Positions 16,430 to 25,048 of a DNA stretch of 34,584 bases are shown here, piece by piece. Origin of the DNA: Micromonospora sp. ALFpr18c (lineage in GTDB: Bacteria > Actinomycetota > Actinomycetes > Mycobacteriales > Micromonosporaceae); contig NZ_WBKR01000039.1 of NCBI RefSeq assembly GCF_008868155.1, positions 1 through 34,584 of the forward strand, read 5' to 3'. The notes under the pieces were generated by a model. That model did no database searches. It was not told the origin of the DNA and saw only the letters and a list, made by a program, of their open reading frames with translations. The number at the start of each line of letters is the position of its first letter. The first letter of the stretch is position 1. The position numbers were made by a program, and so were the translations under genes.

Positions 16430-18547
16430 TCAGTCTCGAGCGGCGACCGGCTCCGGGTCGGCCGGGACGGCGTCCCTGCTGACCCGGCCGGGCCACCAGA
16501 AGCGCTCGCCCAGCACGAACGCCAGCGCCGGCACCAGGACGGTGCGTACCAGCAGCGTGTCGAGCAGGACGCCGATGCAGACGATGACGCCGATCTGGGT
16601 CAGCGTGATCAGCGGTAGGACGCCGAGCACGGCGAAGACCGCGGCGAGCAGCACGCCGGCGCTGGTGATCACGCCGCCGGTGACCCGCAGCGCGGAGAGC
16701 ATCCCGCCGCGGGTGCCGGCCACGCGGGCGTCCTCCCGGGCGCGGGTGACCAGGAAGATGTTGTAGTCCACCCCGAGCGCCACCAGGAACACGAAGGCGA
16801 GCAGCAGGACGCCGCTGTCCAGGGCCGGGAAGCCCAGCACGTGGTCGAAGAGCAGCCACGCCGCGCCGAGGCTCGCGAAGAACGACGCGATCACGGTGAG
16901 CACCAGCAGCACCGGCGCGACCAGGCCGCGCAGCAGCAGGACGAGCACGGCGCCGACCAGCAGCAGGATGATCGGAAGGATCAGCCGCAGGTCGGAGTCG
17001 TTGGCCTTCTCCGAGTCGTAGGTGGCGGCGACCGTGCCGCCGACGATCGCCCCGGTTGGCGCGGCGGCGCCGTCGACAGCGGGGGGTGCGGAGCCGGGCA
17101 CGGCGGCGACCGCGTCGCGCAACGCCTCGATGGTGCGGTCGGACGCGGTGGTGCCGGGCTCGGCGGCGAGCACCACGTCGACCTGGGCGACGCCCTGCCC
17201 GGCGTCACCGGGGCGGGCCGAGGCGACCCCGGGTACGCCCGCGGCGACGTCGGTGACCGCGCGGACCGCCGCCGGGGTGGTGAGCACGGCGACCGGTTGG
17301 GTGGTGCCGGCGGGGAACGCGCGGGCCAGGGTCTGCGCGCCGGTGACCGCCTCGGGCTGGGCCCGGAACTGCTCGGTCTCGGACAGGCCGGTGCGGATGC
17401 CGAGGCCCCCCAGCGCCAGGCCGGCGAGCAGCAGCGTCGCCAGCAGCGCGACCGGTACCGGACGGCGTTCCACGGCGGCGCCGAGCCGGCCCCAGAGCCG
17501 ACCCTCGCGCGCCGCGCCACCGACCCGGGGGACGAACGGCCAGAACAGGCCGCGACCGAAGAGCACCAGCACGGCCGGGAGCACGAACAGCGCCGACGCC
17601 ATCGCGAAGACGACCCCGGTGGCGCAGGCCACGGCCAGTGCCCGGTTCGTCTCCTGCTCACTGAGCAGCAGGGTGAGCACGCCGAGCACCACGGTGCCGC
17701 CGCTGGCGAGGATGGGCTCGGCGGTACGGCGCAGCGCGGCGCGCATCGCCGCGAACCGGTCCTCGGCGCGGCGCAACTCCTCCCGGTAGCGGGCGATGAG
17801 CAGCAGGGCGTAGTCGGTGGCGGCGCCGAAGACCAGCACGCTGGCGATGCCGGTGACCTGACCCTGCTGGAGGTTGATCCCGACGGCCGGCACGATCGTG
17901 TCCACCGCGCGCAGGGTGAGCTGCTCGGTCGCCGCGACGACGACCAGCGGCACGATCCACAGGAACGGGCTGCGATAGGTGATCAGCAGCAGCAGGGCGA
18001 CCACGGCGGCGGTCACCATGAGCAGGGTGACGTCGGCGCCCTCGAAGACCGAGGAGAGATCGGCGGTGAAGGCGGGGGCGCCGGTCACCTCGACGGTGAG
18101 ACCGTCGGGCAGCTCCGTCAGCGCGTCCCGCAGCTCGGTGACGGTGGCGGTGACCTCGGCCTGGCCCCCGGCGGTGCTCAGCGGCACGGCGACGAGCGCC
18201 ACCGTGCCGTCCGGGGAGAGTTGGGCGGGGCTGACCTGCCCGCCCGCCGCGAAGCGGGCGAGGTCGCCGGCGCGGTCGCCGACGGCGGACCGGTCGGCCT
18301 CGCTGAGCGCACCCCCGTCGTCGCGGCTGACCACCACGATGGCCGGCTGTACCTCGCTGGAGGGGAGCTGGTCCTGCAGCCGCTGCACCTGGGTCGACTC
18401 CCAGCTCACCGACAGGCCGGTGGCGGAGACCGGTGCCGAGTTGTCCGGCCGGGGCAGGCCGAGAACGGCCGCGCTGACGACGACCGCGGCGGCCACGGTG
18501 AGCCAGGCGGCGAACCGGCCGCGAGCGACTCTGGTGAAGACAGACAT
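16430..18547 (-). CDS. MMPL-family (RND) transporter
   Basis: 705 aa, about 12 membrane helices in two repeats, each preceded by a large extracytoplasmic loop. Signature segments: FGAATDYALLLIARYREELRR in the first half and LGVDYNIFLVTRAREDARVAGT in the second, where the membrane Asp-Tyr relay couples transport to protons. Family members export lipids, siderophores or drugs. ATG 18547 (MSVFTRVARGRFAAWL) is chosen: it starts just before helix 1 and has a GAGGT site; an in-frame GTG at 18622 would add 25 unlikely residues that include the operator. Divergently transcribed from a MarR regulator with an operator-like palindrome over its -10, so MarR control is likely. Confidence 0.95.
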   Translation of the reverse strand: MSVFTRVARGRFAAWLTVAAAVVVSAAVLGLPRPDNSAPVSATGLSVSWESTQVQRLQDQLPSSEVQPAIVVVSRDDGGALSEADRSAVGDRAGDLARFAAGGQVSPAQLSPDGTVALVAVPLSTAGGQAEVTATVTELRDALTELPDGLTVEVTGAPAFTADLSSVFEGADVTLLMVTAAVVALLLLITYRSPFLWIVPLVVVAATEQLTLRAVDTIVPAVGINLQQGQVTGIASVLVFGAATDYALLLIARYREELRRAEDRFAAMRAALRRTAEPILASGGTVVLGVLTLLLSEQETNRALAVACATGVVFAMASALFVLPAVLVLFGRGLFWPFVPRVGGAAREGRLWGRLGAAVERRPVPVALLATLLLAGLALGGLGIRTGLSETEQFRAQPEAVTGAQTLARAFPAGTTQPVAVLTTPAAVRAVTDVAAGVPGVASARPGDAGQGVAQVDVVLAAEPGTTASDRTIEALRDAVAAVPGSAPPAVDGAAAPTGAIVGGTVAATYDSEKANDSDLRLILPIILLLVGAVLVLLLRGLVAPVLLVLTVIASFFASLGAAWLLFDHVLGFPALDSGVLLLAFVFLVALGVDYNIFLVTRAREDARVAGTRGGMLSALRVTGGVITSAGVLLAAVFAVLGVLPLITLTQIGVIVCIGVLLDTLLVRTVLVPALAFVLGERFWWPGRVSRDAVPADPEPVAARD

Positions 18548-18575
18548 CGGGTTGACCTCAAAGTCCTTCGAGAGT

Positions 18576-18602
18576 CGAGTATCTTGATAGGCGAGATTAT
18601 CG
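18576..18602. promoter_or_regulatory. Imperfect 27-bp palindrome, candidate MarR operator
   Basis: Half-sites CGA-2nt-ATCT-1nt-G and C-1nt-AGAT-2nt-TCG mirror each other around 18589. It lies between mmpL and marR and covers the mmpL -10 hexamer. Confidence 0.55.
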
Positions 18603-18622
18603 ACGGCTGTTCTATGCTGCAA
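18594..18622 (-). promoter_or_regulatory. Promoter of the mmpL gene
   Basis: Minus strand TTGCAG (18622-18617), exactly 17 nt, then TAATCT (18599-18594). The -10 falls inside the candidate operator. The predicted leader is about 40 nt with GAGGT near its end. Confidence 0.6.
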
Positions 18623-18654
18623 CCCGGGAAACCGACGACGGGAAGCGGCGCGAG

Positions 18655-19185
18655 GTGGCGACTCACGGCATGTACCGGCGGCGCGACACGCGCCGCGAGC
18701 AGCTGGTCGCCGAGATCACCAACAACCTCCGGCGGTACGCGGTGGACGCCCAGCAGGTCGGCCACGCCTTCGCCAACCTGCACGGCCTCAACCCGACCGA
18801 CCTGCGGGCCCTGATCGCCGTGATGGACGCCGAACTGCTCGGCGACCCGATCACCCCCGGCCGCCTCGGTGAGCAGCTCAACCTCTCCTCCGGCTCGGTC
18901 ACCGCCCTGATCGACCGGCTGGAGCGGGCCGGGCACATCCGCCGGGACCGGGACACCGTCGACCGGCGCAAGGTGCTGCTGCACTACGCCGACCAGGGCG
19001 CCACGCTCGCCATGGAGTTCTTCCAGCCGCTGGGCGCCCGTACCGACACGGTGATGGACCGGTTCGACGAGGACGAGCTGGAGGTGGTGCACCGGTTCAT
19101 GGCGGCGATGAGCGAGTCGATCCGCGCGCACCGCGACTCGGTGCGCGCCGCCCGACCCGAGCCGCCCCGCCGCCCGACGGGCTGA
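18655..19185 (+). CDS. MarR-family transcriptional regulator
   Basis: 176 aa. Winged helix-turn-helix: LRALIAVMDAELLGDPITPGRLGEQLNLSSGSVTALIDRLERAGHIRRDRDTVDRRKVLLHY, with the wing motif D-x-R-D-x-x-D-R-R-K. N- and C-terminal helices form the dimer interface. Probable autorepressor and repressor of the divergent mmpL exporter; ligand unknown. GTG 18655 is the first start after a GGAAG site; ATG 18670 (MYRRRDTRRE) is a good alternative. The stop is 2 nt from the CocE hydrolase start, so the two are almost certainly one transcript. Confidence 0.93.
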   Translation: MATHGMYRRRDTRREQLVAEITNNLRRYAVDAQQVGHAFANLHGLNPTDLRALIAVMDAELLGDPITPGRLGEQLNLSSGSVTALIDRLERAGHIRRDRDTVDRRKVLLHYADQGATLAMEFFQPLGARTDTVMDRFDEDELEVVHRFMAAMSESIRAHRDSVRAARPEPPRRPTG

Positions 19186-19187
19186 CC

Positions 19188-20858
19188 GTGTCGCGTCGTC
19201 TCGTCGCCCGCCTGGCCGGTGCCGCGCTGCGGCTGCCGCCGACCCGCACCGGACCGGTGCGGGTCACCCGGGACATTCCGGTACGCGCCCGCGACGGCGT
19301 GGTGCTGCGCACCGACCACTACGCCCCGGCCGCCCCCGACGCGCCCACCGTGCTGATCCGCACCCCGTACGGACGGGGTGGGCCGTTGCGGCTGCTCGGG
19401 CGGCTGCTCGCCGCACGCGGCCAGCACGCGGTGATCCAGTCCTGCCGGGGCACCGGCGGATCCGGTGGGACCTTCGCCCCGCTGGTGCACGAGCGCGACG
19501 ACGGGTTGGACACCCTCGACTGGCTGCGCCGCCAACCCTGGTGGGCCGGCGCGCTCGGCATGTTCGGCGTCAGCTACCAGGGCTTCGCGCAGTGGGCGCT
19601 GGCCGCCGACGCCGGCGACGACCTGCGCGCGATGGTCGCGGTGGTGACCGCCTCGGCCACCCGGGACTCGACGTACGCGGGGGAGTCGTTCGCCCTGGAC
19701 ACGGTGCTGACCTGGGCGGAGCTGCTGCACGCGCAGACGGTGCCGTGGCTGGCCCGGCAGTGGGAACTCAAGCGTGGGCAGCCCCGGCTGGCCGCCGCGC
19801 TGGAACACCTGCCGCTGGCCGACGCCGACCGGGTGGCCACCGGCGTGCGGATCCCCTTCTTCCAGGAGTGGCTGCGCCACCACACCCCGGACGCCCCGTA
19901 CTGGCGGACACGGGTCTTCGCCGACCGCGTCGCCCGGGTACGGGCGCCGGTGCTCATGGTCACCGGCTGGCACGACATCTTCCTGCCCGCCCAGCTCGAC
20001 GACCACGCCACGCTGCGCGCCGCCGGCGCCCGAGGGCGTCTCGTGATCGGTCCGTGGACGCACGGCAGCCCCGGCCTGTTCGCCGCCTCCCTGCGCGAGG
20101 GGCTGGCCTGGCTCGACGCGCACCTGACCCCGGCGGGCCGGGCTCCGGGCGGGTCGGCGCCGGTCCGGCTGCACGTGGGAGGCCGGGGCGGCGGCTGGCG
20201 CGACCTGCCGGACTGGCCGCCGCCCGCGGTCGACACCGCGTGGCACCTGCACCCGGGCGGCGAGCTGGCGGCGCGTCCGCCGGTCGGGTCGACGCCGGAC
20301 GGGTTCCGCTACGACCCGGCCGATCCGACCCCGTCGGTGGGTGGGCCGCTGCTCGTCGCGCAGCGGGCCGGCACGGTGGACAACGGAAGTGTCGAGGCCC
20401 GCCCCGACGTGCTGACCTACACCAGCGCCCCGCTGGCCCGGCCGCTGGAAGTGATCGGCCCGGTGCGCGCCGAGATCCACGTCCGCGGTGAGCTGCCGTA
20501 CCTCGATGTCTTCGTGCGACTGTGCGACGTGGACCGTCGGAGCCGGTCCTGGAACGTGTGCGACGGGCTGGTCCGGGTCACCCCCGACCGGTTCCCGGGC
20601 GACGCGTCCGGCGCGCTGCGGGTTCCGGTGCCGCTCTGGCCGACCGCGTACCGGTTCGCCGCCGGGCACCGGTTGCGGTTGCAGGTCTCCGGAGGCGCCC
20701 ATCCGCGCTGGGCGCGCAACCCGGGCAGCGGCGAATCCCTTGGTACGGCAGTGACGCTGTGTGCCGGATGGCGAGAGGTTCTGCACGACCCGGAGCACCC
20801 CTCCGCGCTGATGCTGCCGATCATCCACAGTGGTTCCGCACAATCTACAAGCCGCTGA
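19188..20858 (+). CDS. CocE/NonD-family serine hydrolase (X-Pro dipeptidyl-peptidase S15 fold)
   Basis: 556 aa. Alpha/beta hydrolase core with nucleophile S129 in GVSYQG, D263 in GWHDIF and H292 in PWTHG; oxyanion residues in the TPYGRG segment. The C-terminal ~200 residues form the jelly-roll galactose-binding-like domain (PLEVIGPVRAEIHVRGELPYLDVFVRLCDVD). Family enzymes include cocaine esterase, glutaryl-7-ACA acylase and X-Pro peptidases; substrate here is unknown. GTG 19188 follows the marR stop by 2 nt. The MarR-MmpL-hydrolase grouping suggests a drug- or lipid-ester response unit (inference). Confidence 0.92.
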   Translation: MSRRLVARLAGAALRLPPTRTGPVRVTRDIPVRARDGVVLRTDHYAPAAPDAPTVLIRTPYGRGGPLRLLGRLLAARGQHAVIQSCRGTGGSGGTFAPLVHERDDGLDTLDWLRRQPWWAGALGMFGVSYQGFAQWALAADAGDDLRAMVAVVTASATRDSTYAGESFALDTVLTWAELLHAQTVPWLARQWELKRGQPRLAAALEHLPLADADRVATGVRIPFFQEWLRHHTPDAPYWRTRVFADRVARVRAPVLMVTGWHDIFLPAQLDDHATLRAAGARGRLVIGPWTHGSPGLFAASLREGLAWLDAHLTPAGRAPGGSAPVRLHVGGRGGGWRDLPDWPPPAVDTAWHLHPGGELAARPPVGSTPDGFRYDPADPTPSVGGPLLVAQRAGTVDNGSVEARPDVLTYTSAPLARPLEVIGPVRAEIHVRGELPYLDVFVRLCDVDRRSRSWNVCDGLVRVTPDRFPGDASGALRVPVPLWPTAYRFAAGHRLRLQVSGGAHPRWARNPGSGESLGTAVTLCAGWREVLHDPEHPSALMLPIIHSGSAQSTSR

Positions 20859-20899
20859 GCTGGGCATTCATCGAAATTGCGGGCTATGGTTGTGCTAAC

Positions 20900-20959
20900 G
20901 CCCGGCGCCGTGCACCAGTAGGCCGGGCTCGCCCGAAGTTTCCTGACCGCGTACGCGGT
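20900..20959. promoter_or_regulatory. Intergenic hairpin and 14-bp perfect palindrome
   Basis: GCCCGGC (20900-20906) pairs with GCCGGGC (20922-20928), a possible terminator for the CocE gene. A perfect palindrome ACCGCGTACGCGGT (20946-20959) follows and could be an operator for the next gene. Confidence 0.35.
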
Positions 20960-21004
20960 GTGATGTCGCACGCCCGGCCCCCATCCATTGGAAAGGGGGA
21001 CCCC

Positions 21005-21880
21005 ATGACCCGGGCCCCGGCGAATCTGTTGGCCCTCCGAAGTCTGCTTCTCACCCATCTCGACAACGCTCCCGGACCGGACGATCTGGAGCCGGCGGAG
21101 GTCGGCATCGTCGGCGACGCCGACCACCGGGGCGGGTACCACTGCGGATCGGACCGGGTCGTCACCAACGACTACTCCGTGGTGGAGTCACCCCGGGACC
21201 GTGCCGGCCTGACCCTCGACGCCGCGGCGCTCGACGTCGGCGGCTTCGATGTCCGCTCCGCCGGTCGTACCCACACCCTGGCCAGCTTCTCGGTCTGGTG
21301 TGTGGGGCAGTGCGTCGCGAACGCGGCGGACACCCGCGACATCCGCGAGATCATCTACAGCCCCGACGGTACGACCGTGAAGCGGTGGGACCGGCTCGGC
21401 AAGCGCACCAGTGGCGACACCACACACCGCTGGCACACCCACTTCAGTTTCTTCCGCGACGCGATCAAGGCGGGCCGTGACCAGCGGCCGCTGTTCCGCC
21501 GCTACCTCAGCTCCATCGGACTCCTGGAGGACAACGACATGACCCCCGAAGAGCACGCCTGGCTGGCCACCGTCCACCAGAACCTGACCCTGTTGGACGG
21601 TCGCAACCCGATCGGTCAGATCTACACCCGTATGGCGCTGGGGCAGGACGCCACCGTCAGCAACTACAAGCCGGAGAGCCCGACGCTGACGTCCATCGCC
21701 GCGCAGGTGAGCGCGCTGCAGGCCGCGTTGACCGCGCTGTCCGGCCGGGACTTCACCGACGAGCCCGCCATCGTCCAGGGTGTGCTCGCCGGGTTGACCC
21801 CCGAGCGGATCGCCGCGGCCATCCCGCCGACCATGGCCAAGCAGGTCGCCGACGAACTGGCGCGCCGGCTGGTCGCCTGA
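21005..21880 (+). CDS. Phage-like protein of unknown function, possible Zn-hydrolase motifs
   Basis: 291 aa; not a family I can name. It resembles proteins I associate with actinophages and their hosts (recollection, not a search). The N-terminal ~165 residues contain DADHRGGYHCGSDR, NDYSVVESPRDRAGLT, DTRDIREIIYSPDG, and H-T-H-F-S-F-F. The spread of H46, D56 and the HTH triplet recalls the zinc ligands of M15-type peptidoglycan peptidases, but spacing differs, so this is a hypothesis. After a Gly/Leu linker the C-terminal ~120 residues are helical (SIAAQVSALQAALTAL; IVQGVLAGLTPERIAAAIP), as in phage structural or lysis proteins. No signal peptide. A strong AAAGGGGG site precedes ATG 21005. 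No other phage gene lies nearby. Confidence 0.7.
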   Translation: MTRAPANLLALRSLLLTHLDNAPGPDDLEPAEVGIVGDADHRGGYHCGSDRVVTNDYSVVESPRDRAGLTLDAAALDVGGFDVRSAGRTHTLASFSVWCVGQCVANAADTRDIREIIYSPDGTTVKRWDRLGKRTSGDTTHRWHTHFSFFRDAIKAGRDQRPLFRRYLSSIGLLEDNDMTPEEHAWLATVHQNLTLLDGRNPIGQIYTRMALGQDATVSNYKPESPTLTSIAAQVSALQAALTALSGRDFTDEPAIVQGVLAGLTPERIAAAIPPTMAKQVADELARRLVA

Positions 21881-21916
21881 TCGTCGGCGGCTCCGCCCGC
21901 CACTCCGCAACAATCA

Positions 21917-21938
21917 TTGGGCAACGTATATTGCGCAA
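21917..21938. promoter_or_regulatory. Imperfect 22-bp palindrome upstream of arsR, candidate operator
   Basis: Pattern TTG-n-GCAA-nn-TA-nn-TTGC-n-CAA (16 of 22 positions symmetric). A -10-like TATATT (21927-21932) lies inside it, so a bound ArsR protein would block its own promoter. Confidence 0.6.
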
Positions 21939-21967
21939 GAGTGGTTGCGGATGGCAGGTTGGACCGT

Positions 21968-22543
21968 ATGGAAAGCCCCGACCTACGCCAGGTCACCGAC
22001 TCCCGGGTCCTCGCGGCCATGGCCCACCCGCTGCGCCGCCGCCTGATGGACGTCCTCAAGGTCCACGGGCCGTCCACCGTCGGCATGCTCGCCGACCGCA
22101 CCGACCAGGCGCCCGCCAACGTCAGCCACCACCTCAAGGTCCTCGCCGCCGGCGAGCTGGTCACCGAGGCCCCCGAACTGGCCCGGGACCGGCGCGAGCG
22201 GTGGTGGCGGCTGGTCACCCGGGGGGTGCGCTGGTCCAACAGCGACTTCGACGCCGACCCGGCCGCCCGAGCCGTCGCCGACGCCGCCACGTCGCTCAAC
22301 CTGGACCGGCACGTCGCCCTGGCCCGAGCCTGGCACGCCGCAGACGACTCGACGCAGGCCACCTGGCACGACGGCCCCTTCTCCACCGACAAGTGGCTGC
22401 ACCTCACCCCGGACGAACTGGCCGAGCTGAGCCGCGAAATGATCGACCTGCTGGCCCGCTGGGCCGACCGGCCGCTGCCCGACGACGGGCGGGACCGCCA
22501 GCCGGTCTTCGTGTTCGCCCACGGCGTTCCGGCCCGGCCGTGA
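21968..22543 (+). CDS. ArsR-family winged-helix regulator
   Basis: 191 aa. MESPDLRQVTDSRVLAAMAHPLRRRLMDVLKVHGPSTVGMLADRTDQAPANVSHHLKVLAAGELV is the ArsR helix-turn-helix. The C-terminal ~110 residues are an effector or dimer domain of the kind seen in non-metal ArsR proteins; I see no CXC metal site. ATG 21968 is chosen over an upstream GTG at 21917, which would place the operator inside the coding region. The stop overlaps the GTG start of the MFS gene (GTGA), so expression is translationally coupled. It probably represses itself and the exporter. Confidence 0.9.
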   Translation: MESPDLRQVTDSRVLAAMAHPLRRRLMDVLKVHGPSTVGMLADRTDQAPANVSHHLKVLAAGELVTEAPELARDRRERWWRLVTRGVRWSNSDFDADPAARAVADAATSLNLDRHVALARAWHAADDSTQATWHDGPFSTDKWLHLTPDELAELSREMIDLLARWADRPLPDDGRDRQPVFVFAHGVPARP

Positions 22544-23818
22544 CCGCGGCCACCCGCACCGATCCGAGCCCGGCCCGGCCGGCCGGCGGACTGCTGCGGC
22601 ATCGGGACTTCCGGCTGCTCTGGGCCGGCCAGACCGTCAGCAGCGTCGGCAGCAACGTCACCACGGTCGCGCTGCCGCTGGTCGCCGTGGCCGTCCTCGA
22701 CGCCGGCACCTTCCAGGTGGCGGTGCTCACCGCCGCGGCCTGGCTGCCCTGGCTGCTAATCGGCCTACCGGCCGGCGCGTGGGTGGACCGGCTGCCACGC
22801 CGGCCGGTGATGGTGATCTGCGACCTGCTCTGCGCGCTGGCCTTCCTCAGCGTGCCACTGGCCGCCGCACTGGACCGGCTCACCGTCGGGCACCTGCTGC
22901 TCGTCGCGCTCGGCGCCGGCACCGCGCGGGTCTTCTTCGAGACCGCCGACCAGGTCTACCTCCCCGTCGTGCTGCGACCCGACCAGCTGCCCGAGGGCAA
23001 CGCGAAACTCCAGGCCACCCAGACCGTCAGCTATGTCGTCGGGCCGGGCATCGCCGGCCTGATCGCCCAACTCACCGGCGCCGTCGCCGCGCTGCTGCTG
23101 GACGCCCTCACGTTCCTGCTCTCCGCGGCCTTCCTGCTGCGCATCCGCACCGTCGAGCCACCCGCCGCACGGGCCGCCCACTCCCGGTCACTGCGCCGCG
23201 ACATCGCCGAAGGACTGCGCTTCGTCATCCGCGACCCGTACCTGCGGGTGCTCACGGTCTTCGGCGCGGCCAGCAACATCGGGCTCACCGGCTACCAGGC
23301 CGTCCTGGTGGTCTTCCTGGTCCGCGAGCTGCGACTCGCGCCCGGCATGGTGGGCGCCGTGGTCGCGGTGATGAGCGTCGGGGGGATCGTCGGCGCGCTG
23401 CTGGCCACCACGCTGGCGCGGCGCTGCGGCACCGCGCGGGCCATGCTGATCGGGGCGGCCCTGACCGGACCGCCCGCGCTGCTCATCCCCCTGGCCGCAC
23501 CCGGCGCCGGCCTCGTCTGGCCGGCGCTCGGCGGGGTGCTGATCGGCCTCGGCGTCGCCGTCGGCAACGTGGTGAAGGGCGCCTTCCGGCAGACGTACAC
23601 CCCGCACCACCTGCTCGGCCGCGTGACCGTGAGCATGCATCTGCTCAACCGGCGCCATCCCGCTCGCGGCCGTGCTGGCCGGTGCGCTCGGCGCACGCTA
23701 CGGCGTCGCGACAGCGATCACGGTGATGACCACCTGGCTCGCCCTCACGCCGATGATTCTGGTGATGGGACCGCTCCGGCGGCGGCGGGACCTGCCCGCC
23801 GCCCCGGCGGCGTCTTGA
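22540..23818 (+). pseudogene. MFS exporter (EntS/MFS_3-like), frameshifted near the C-terminus
   Basis: Drug/siderophore exporter of the major facilitator superfamily. It opens with HRDFRLLWAGQTVSSVGSNVTTVALPLVAV and has the motif A region GAWVDRLPRRPVMV; at least ten helices read cleanly to VTVSMHLLN at about 23649. There the frame is lost: continuing in frame gives Arg/His-rich nonsense to 23958 through the antisense of the cold-shock gene. The +1 frame resumes the expected protein as AIPLAAVLAGALGARYGV, a last helix, and a stop at 23816-23818. Compared with the family pattern N-x-G-x-I-P, two bases are missing (or one is extra) around CCGGCGCC at 23649-23656. Truncation removes the last two helices. 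This may be a real lesion or a sequencing error. Start GTG overlaps the arsR stop. Confidence 0.8.
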
Positions 23819-23827
23819 GTGCGCTGC

Positions 23828-23855
23828 GACGGCGACCGGCGAACCGGCCGCCGTC
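23828..23855. terminator. Hairpin between the MFS and cold-shock genes
   Basis: GACGGC (23828-23833) pairs with GCCGTC (23850-23855) around an inner CCGG-4nt-CCGG stem, between convergent ends. Confidence 0.45.
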
Positions 23856-23867
23856 ACCGGCACGGAG

Positions 23868-24071
23868 CTACATCGGGCGGACGTTGTCCGCCTGCGGACC
23901 CTTCTGCCCCTGGGTCACCTCGAACTCGACCTTCTGGCCCTCGTTGAGCTCCCGGTAGCCGCTCGTCGCGATGGCGGAGTAGTGGACGAACACGTCCGGC
24001 CCTCCACCGTCCTGCTCGATGAAGCCGAAGCCCTTTTCCGAGTTGAACCACTTAACCGTGCCGGTTGCCAT
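23868..24071 (-). CDS. Cold-shock domain protein (CspA family)
   Basis: 67 aa single OB-fold RNA/DNA chaperone. [20 protein letters not shown] contains RNP1 (KGFGFI) and VFVHYSAI contains RNP2; the C-terminus [13 protein letters not shown] is typical of actinobacterial CspA. ATG 24071 follows a GGGAGAG site. It melts structured RNA and prevents its re-formation, in cold or in normal growth. Divergent from the methyltransferase; 181-193 nt between the two starts hold no feature I can name with confidence. Confidence 0.97.
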   Translation of the reverse strand: MATGTVKWFNSEKGFGFIEQDGGGPDVFVHYSAIATSGYRELNEGQKVEFEVTQGQKGPQADNVRPM

Positions 24072-24264
24072 GCATCTCTCCCTGTTCAAAGCGGCTGACC
24101 CTCGACCTGTGGCCGATGATCGCCCGTACCTGTTCGACAGTAACGGGCAAACCCGCGATCTGCCGGCCGAAGTGCCGTAGGTCTTCGTGCGAAGTCGAGT
24201 GAACTCTGCGCGCCGGCGGCTGAAAACGACCCCGGTGACTCTCCGCTGGGGCATGCTTGCGCCG

Positions 24265-24948
24265 ATGAGGGGTGCCACAGCCACCGCGCTGACCGTGCTG
24301 GAGCGCGAGATCGACGCGCCCGGCAGCGGCCTGGACCGGCTCCAGTTGGTGCCCATCCCGTTCGTCCCGGAGGTACGACTGCACCTCGCCGAGGACGCCA
24401 TCGTCTGGTGGGCCCGCATGGAGGCGGCCGCCGGGCACACTTTGCCACCGCCCTACTGGGCCTCCGTCTGGGCCGGCGGCCAGGCCCTGGCCCGGCACCT
24501 GCTGGACCACCCGGAACTCGTCGTCGGCCGGCGGGTGCTCGACCTCGCCGCCGGATCGGGGCTGGTGGCCATCGCCGCCGCGCTGTGCGGCGCGACCCGG
24601 GTCGTCGCCAACGACATCGACCCGTACGCCGTGGCCGCCGTCACCGTCAACGCACGCGCCAACCAGGTCGACGTCGACACGACCGGAGACGACCTGCTCG
24701 ACCGCGTCGACGCGGAGGCGGACCTGGTGGTCGCCGGCGACGTCTTCTACAGCCGCGCGCTGGCCGACCGGGTGCTGCCGTTCCTGCAACGGGCCGCCGC
24801 CGGCGGTGCCGACGTCCTGGTCGGCGACCCCGACCGGGGGCACCTGCCCGAGGACCGGTTGACGGTGCTGGCCGACTACCCGGTGCCCACCACCGAACCA
24901 TCCGTCGACTCGTCGCTGCGCCGGGTCCGGGTGCTGCGACCCGCGTGA
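24265..24948 (+). CDS. Class I SAM-dependent methyltransferase, ETFB-KMT/Nnt1-like
   Basis: 227 aa. SAM-binding motif [18 protein letters not shown], post-[10 protein letters not shown], and [14 protein letters not shown] (motif with GD-x-FY) match the METTL20/ETFB lysine methyltransferase and ribosomal L11 methyltransferase-like group. [21 protein letters not shown] is the family's N-terminal helix. Bacterial relatives trimethylate lysines in the electron-transfer flavoprotein beta subunit; whether that is the target here is inference. ATG 24265 is favoured because a -10-like CATGCT ends 7 nt before it (leaderless style); ATG 24253 is the alternative. Confidence 0.85.
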   Translation: MRGATATALTVLEREIDAPGSGLDRLQLVPIPFVPEVRLHLAEDAIVWWARMEAAAGHTLPPPYWASVWAGGQALARHLLDHPELVVGRRVLDLAAGSGLVAIAAALCGATRVVANDIDPYAVAAVTVNARANQVDVDTTGDDLLDRVDAEADLVVAGDVFYSRALADRVLPFLQRAAAGGADVLVGDPDRGHLPEDRLTVLADYPVPTTEPSVDSSLRRVRVLRPA

Positions 24949-25048
24949 CGCCGAGACCACTCAGGGGTGACCCCGAGGCCGATACCAGGGGACGCTGGGG
25001 GACGCGACCGGATGTCCACGGTGGCAGGTCGGCCATAGCGTACGCAGC

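Noticed and set aside
18548..18622. Longer start for mmpL at GTG 18622
   Set aside because: It would put the promoter and operator inside the coding sequence and add a polar 25-residue tail ahead of helix 1; ATG 18547 has a good ribosome binding site.
4140..20858. A secondary-metabolite gene cluster (AraC, VOC, ABM, MmpL, CocE)
   Set aside because: No core synthase, carrier protein or tailoring set; these genes are scattered among housekeeping genes in separate transcription units.
21005..23818. A prophage remnant or integrated element
   Set aside because: Only one phage-like gene; no integrase, att-site direct repeats or tRNA seen.
24125..24150. Half LexA-like box TCGAAC upstream of cspA
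   Set aside because: The second half-site GTTCGA is missing, so it does not qualify as an SOS box.
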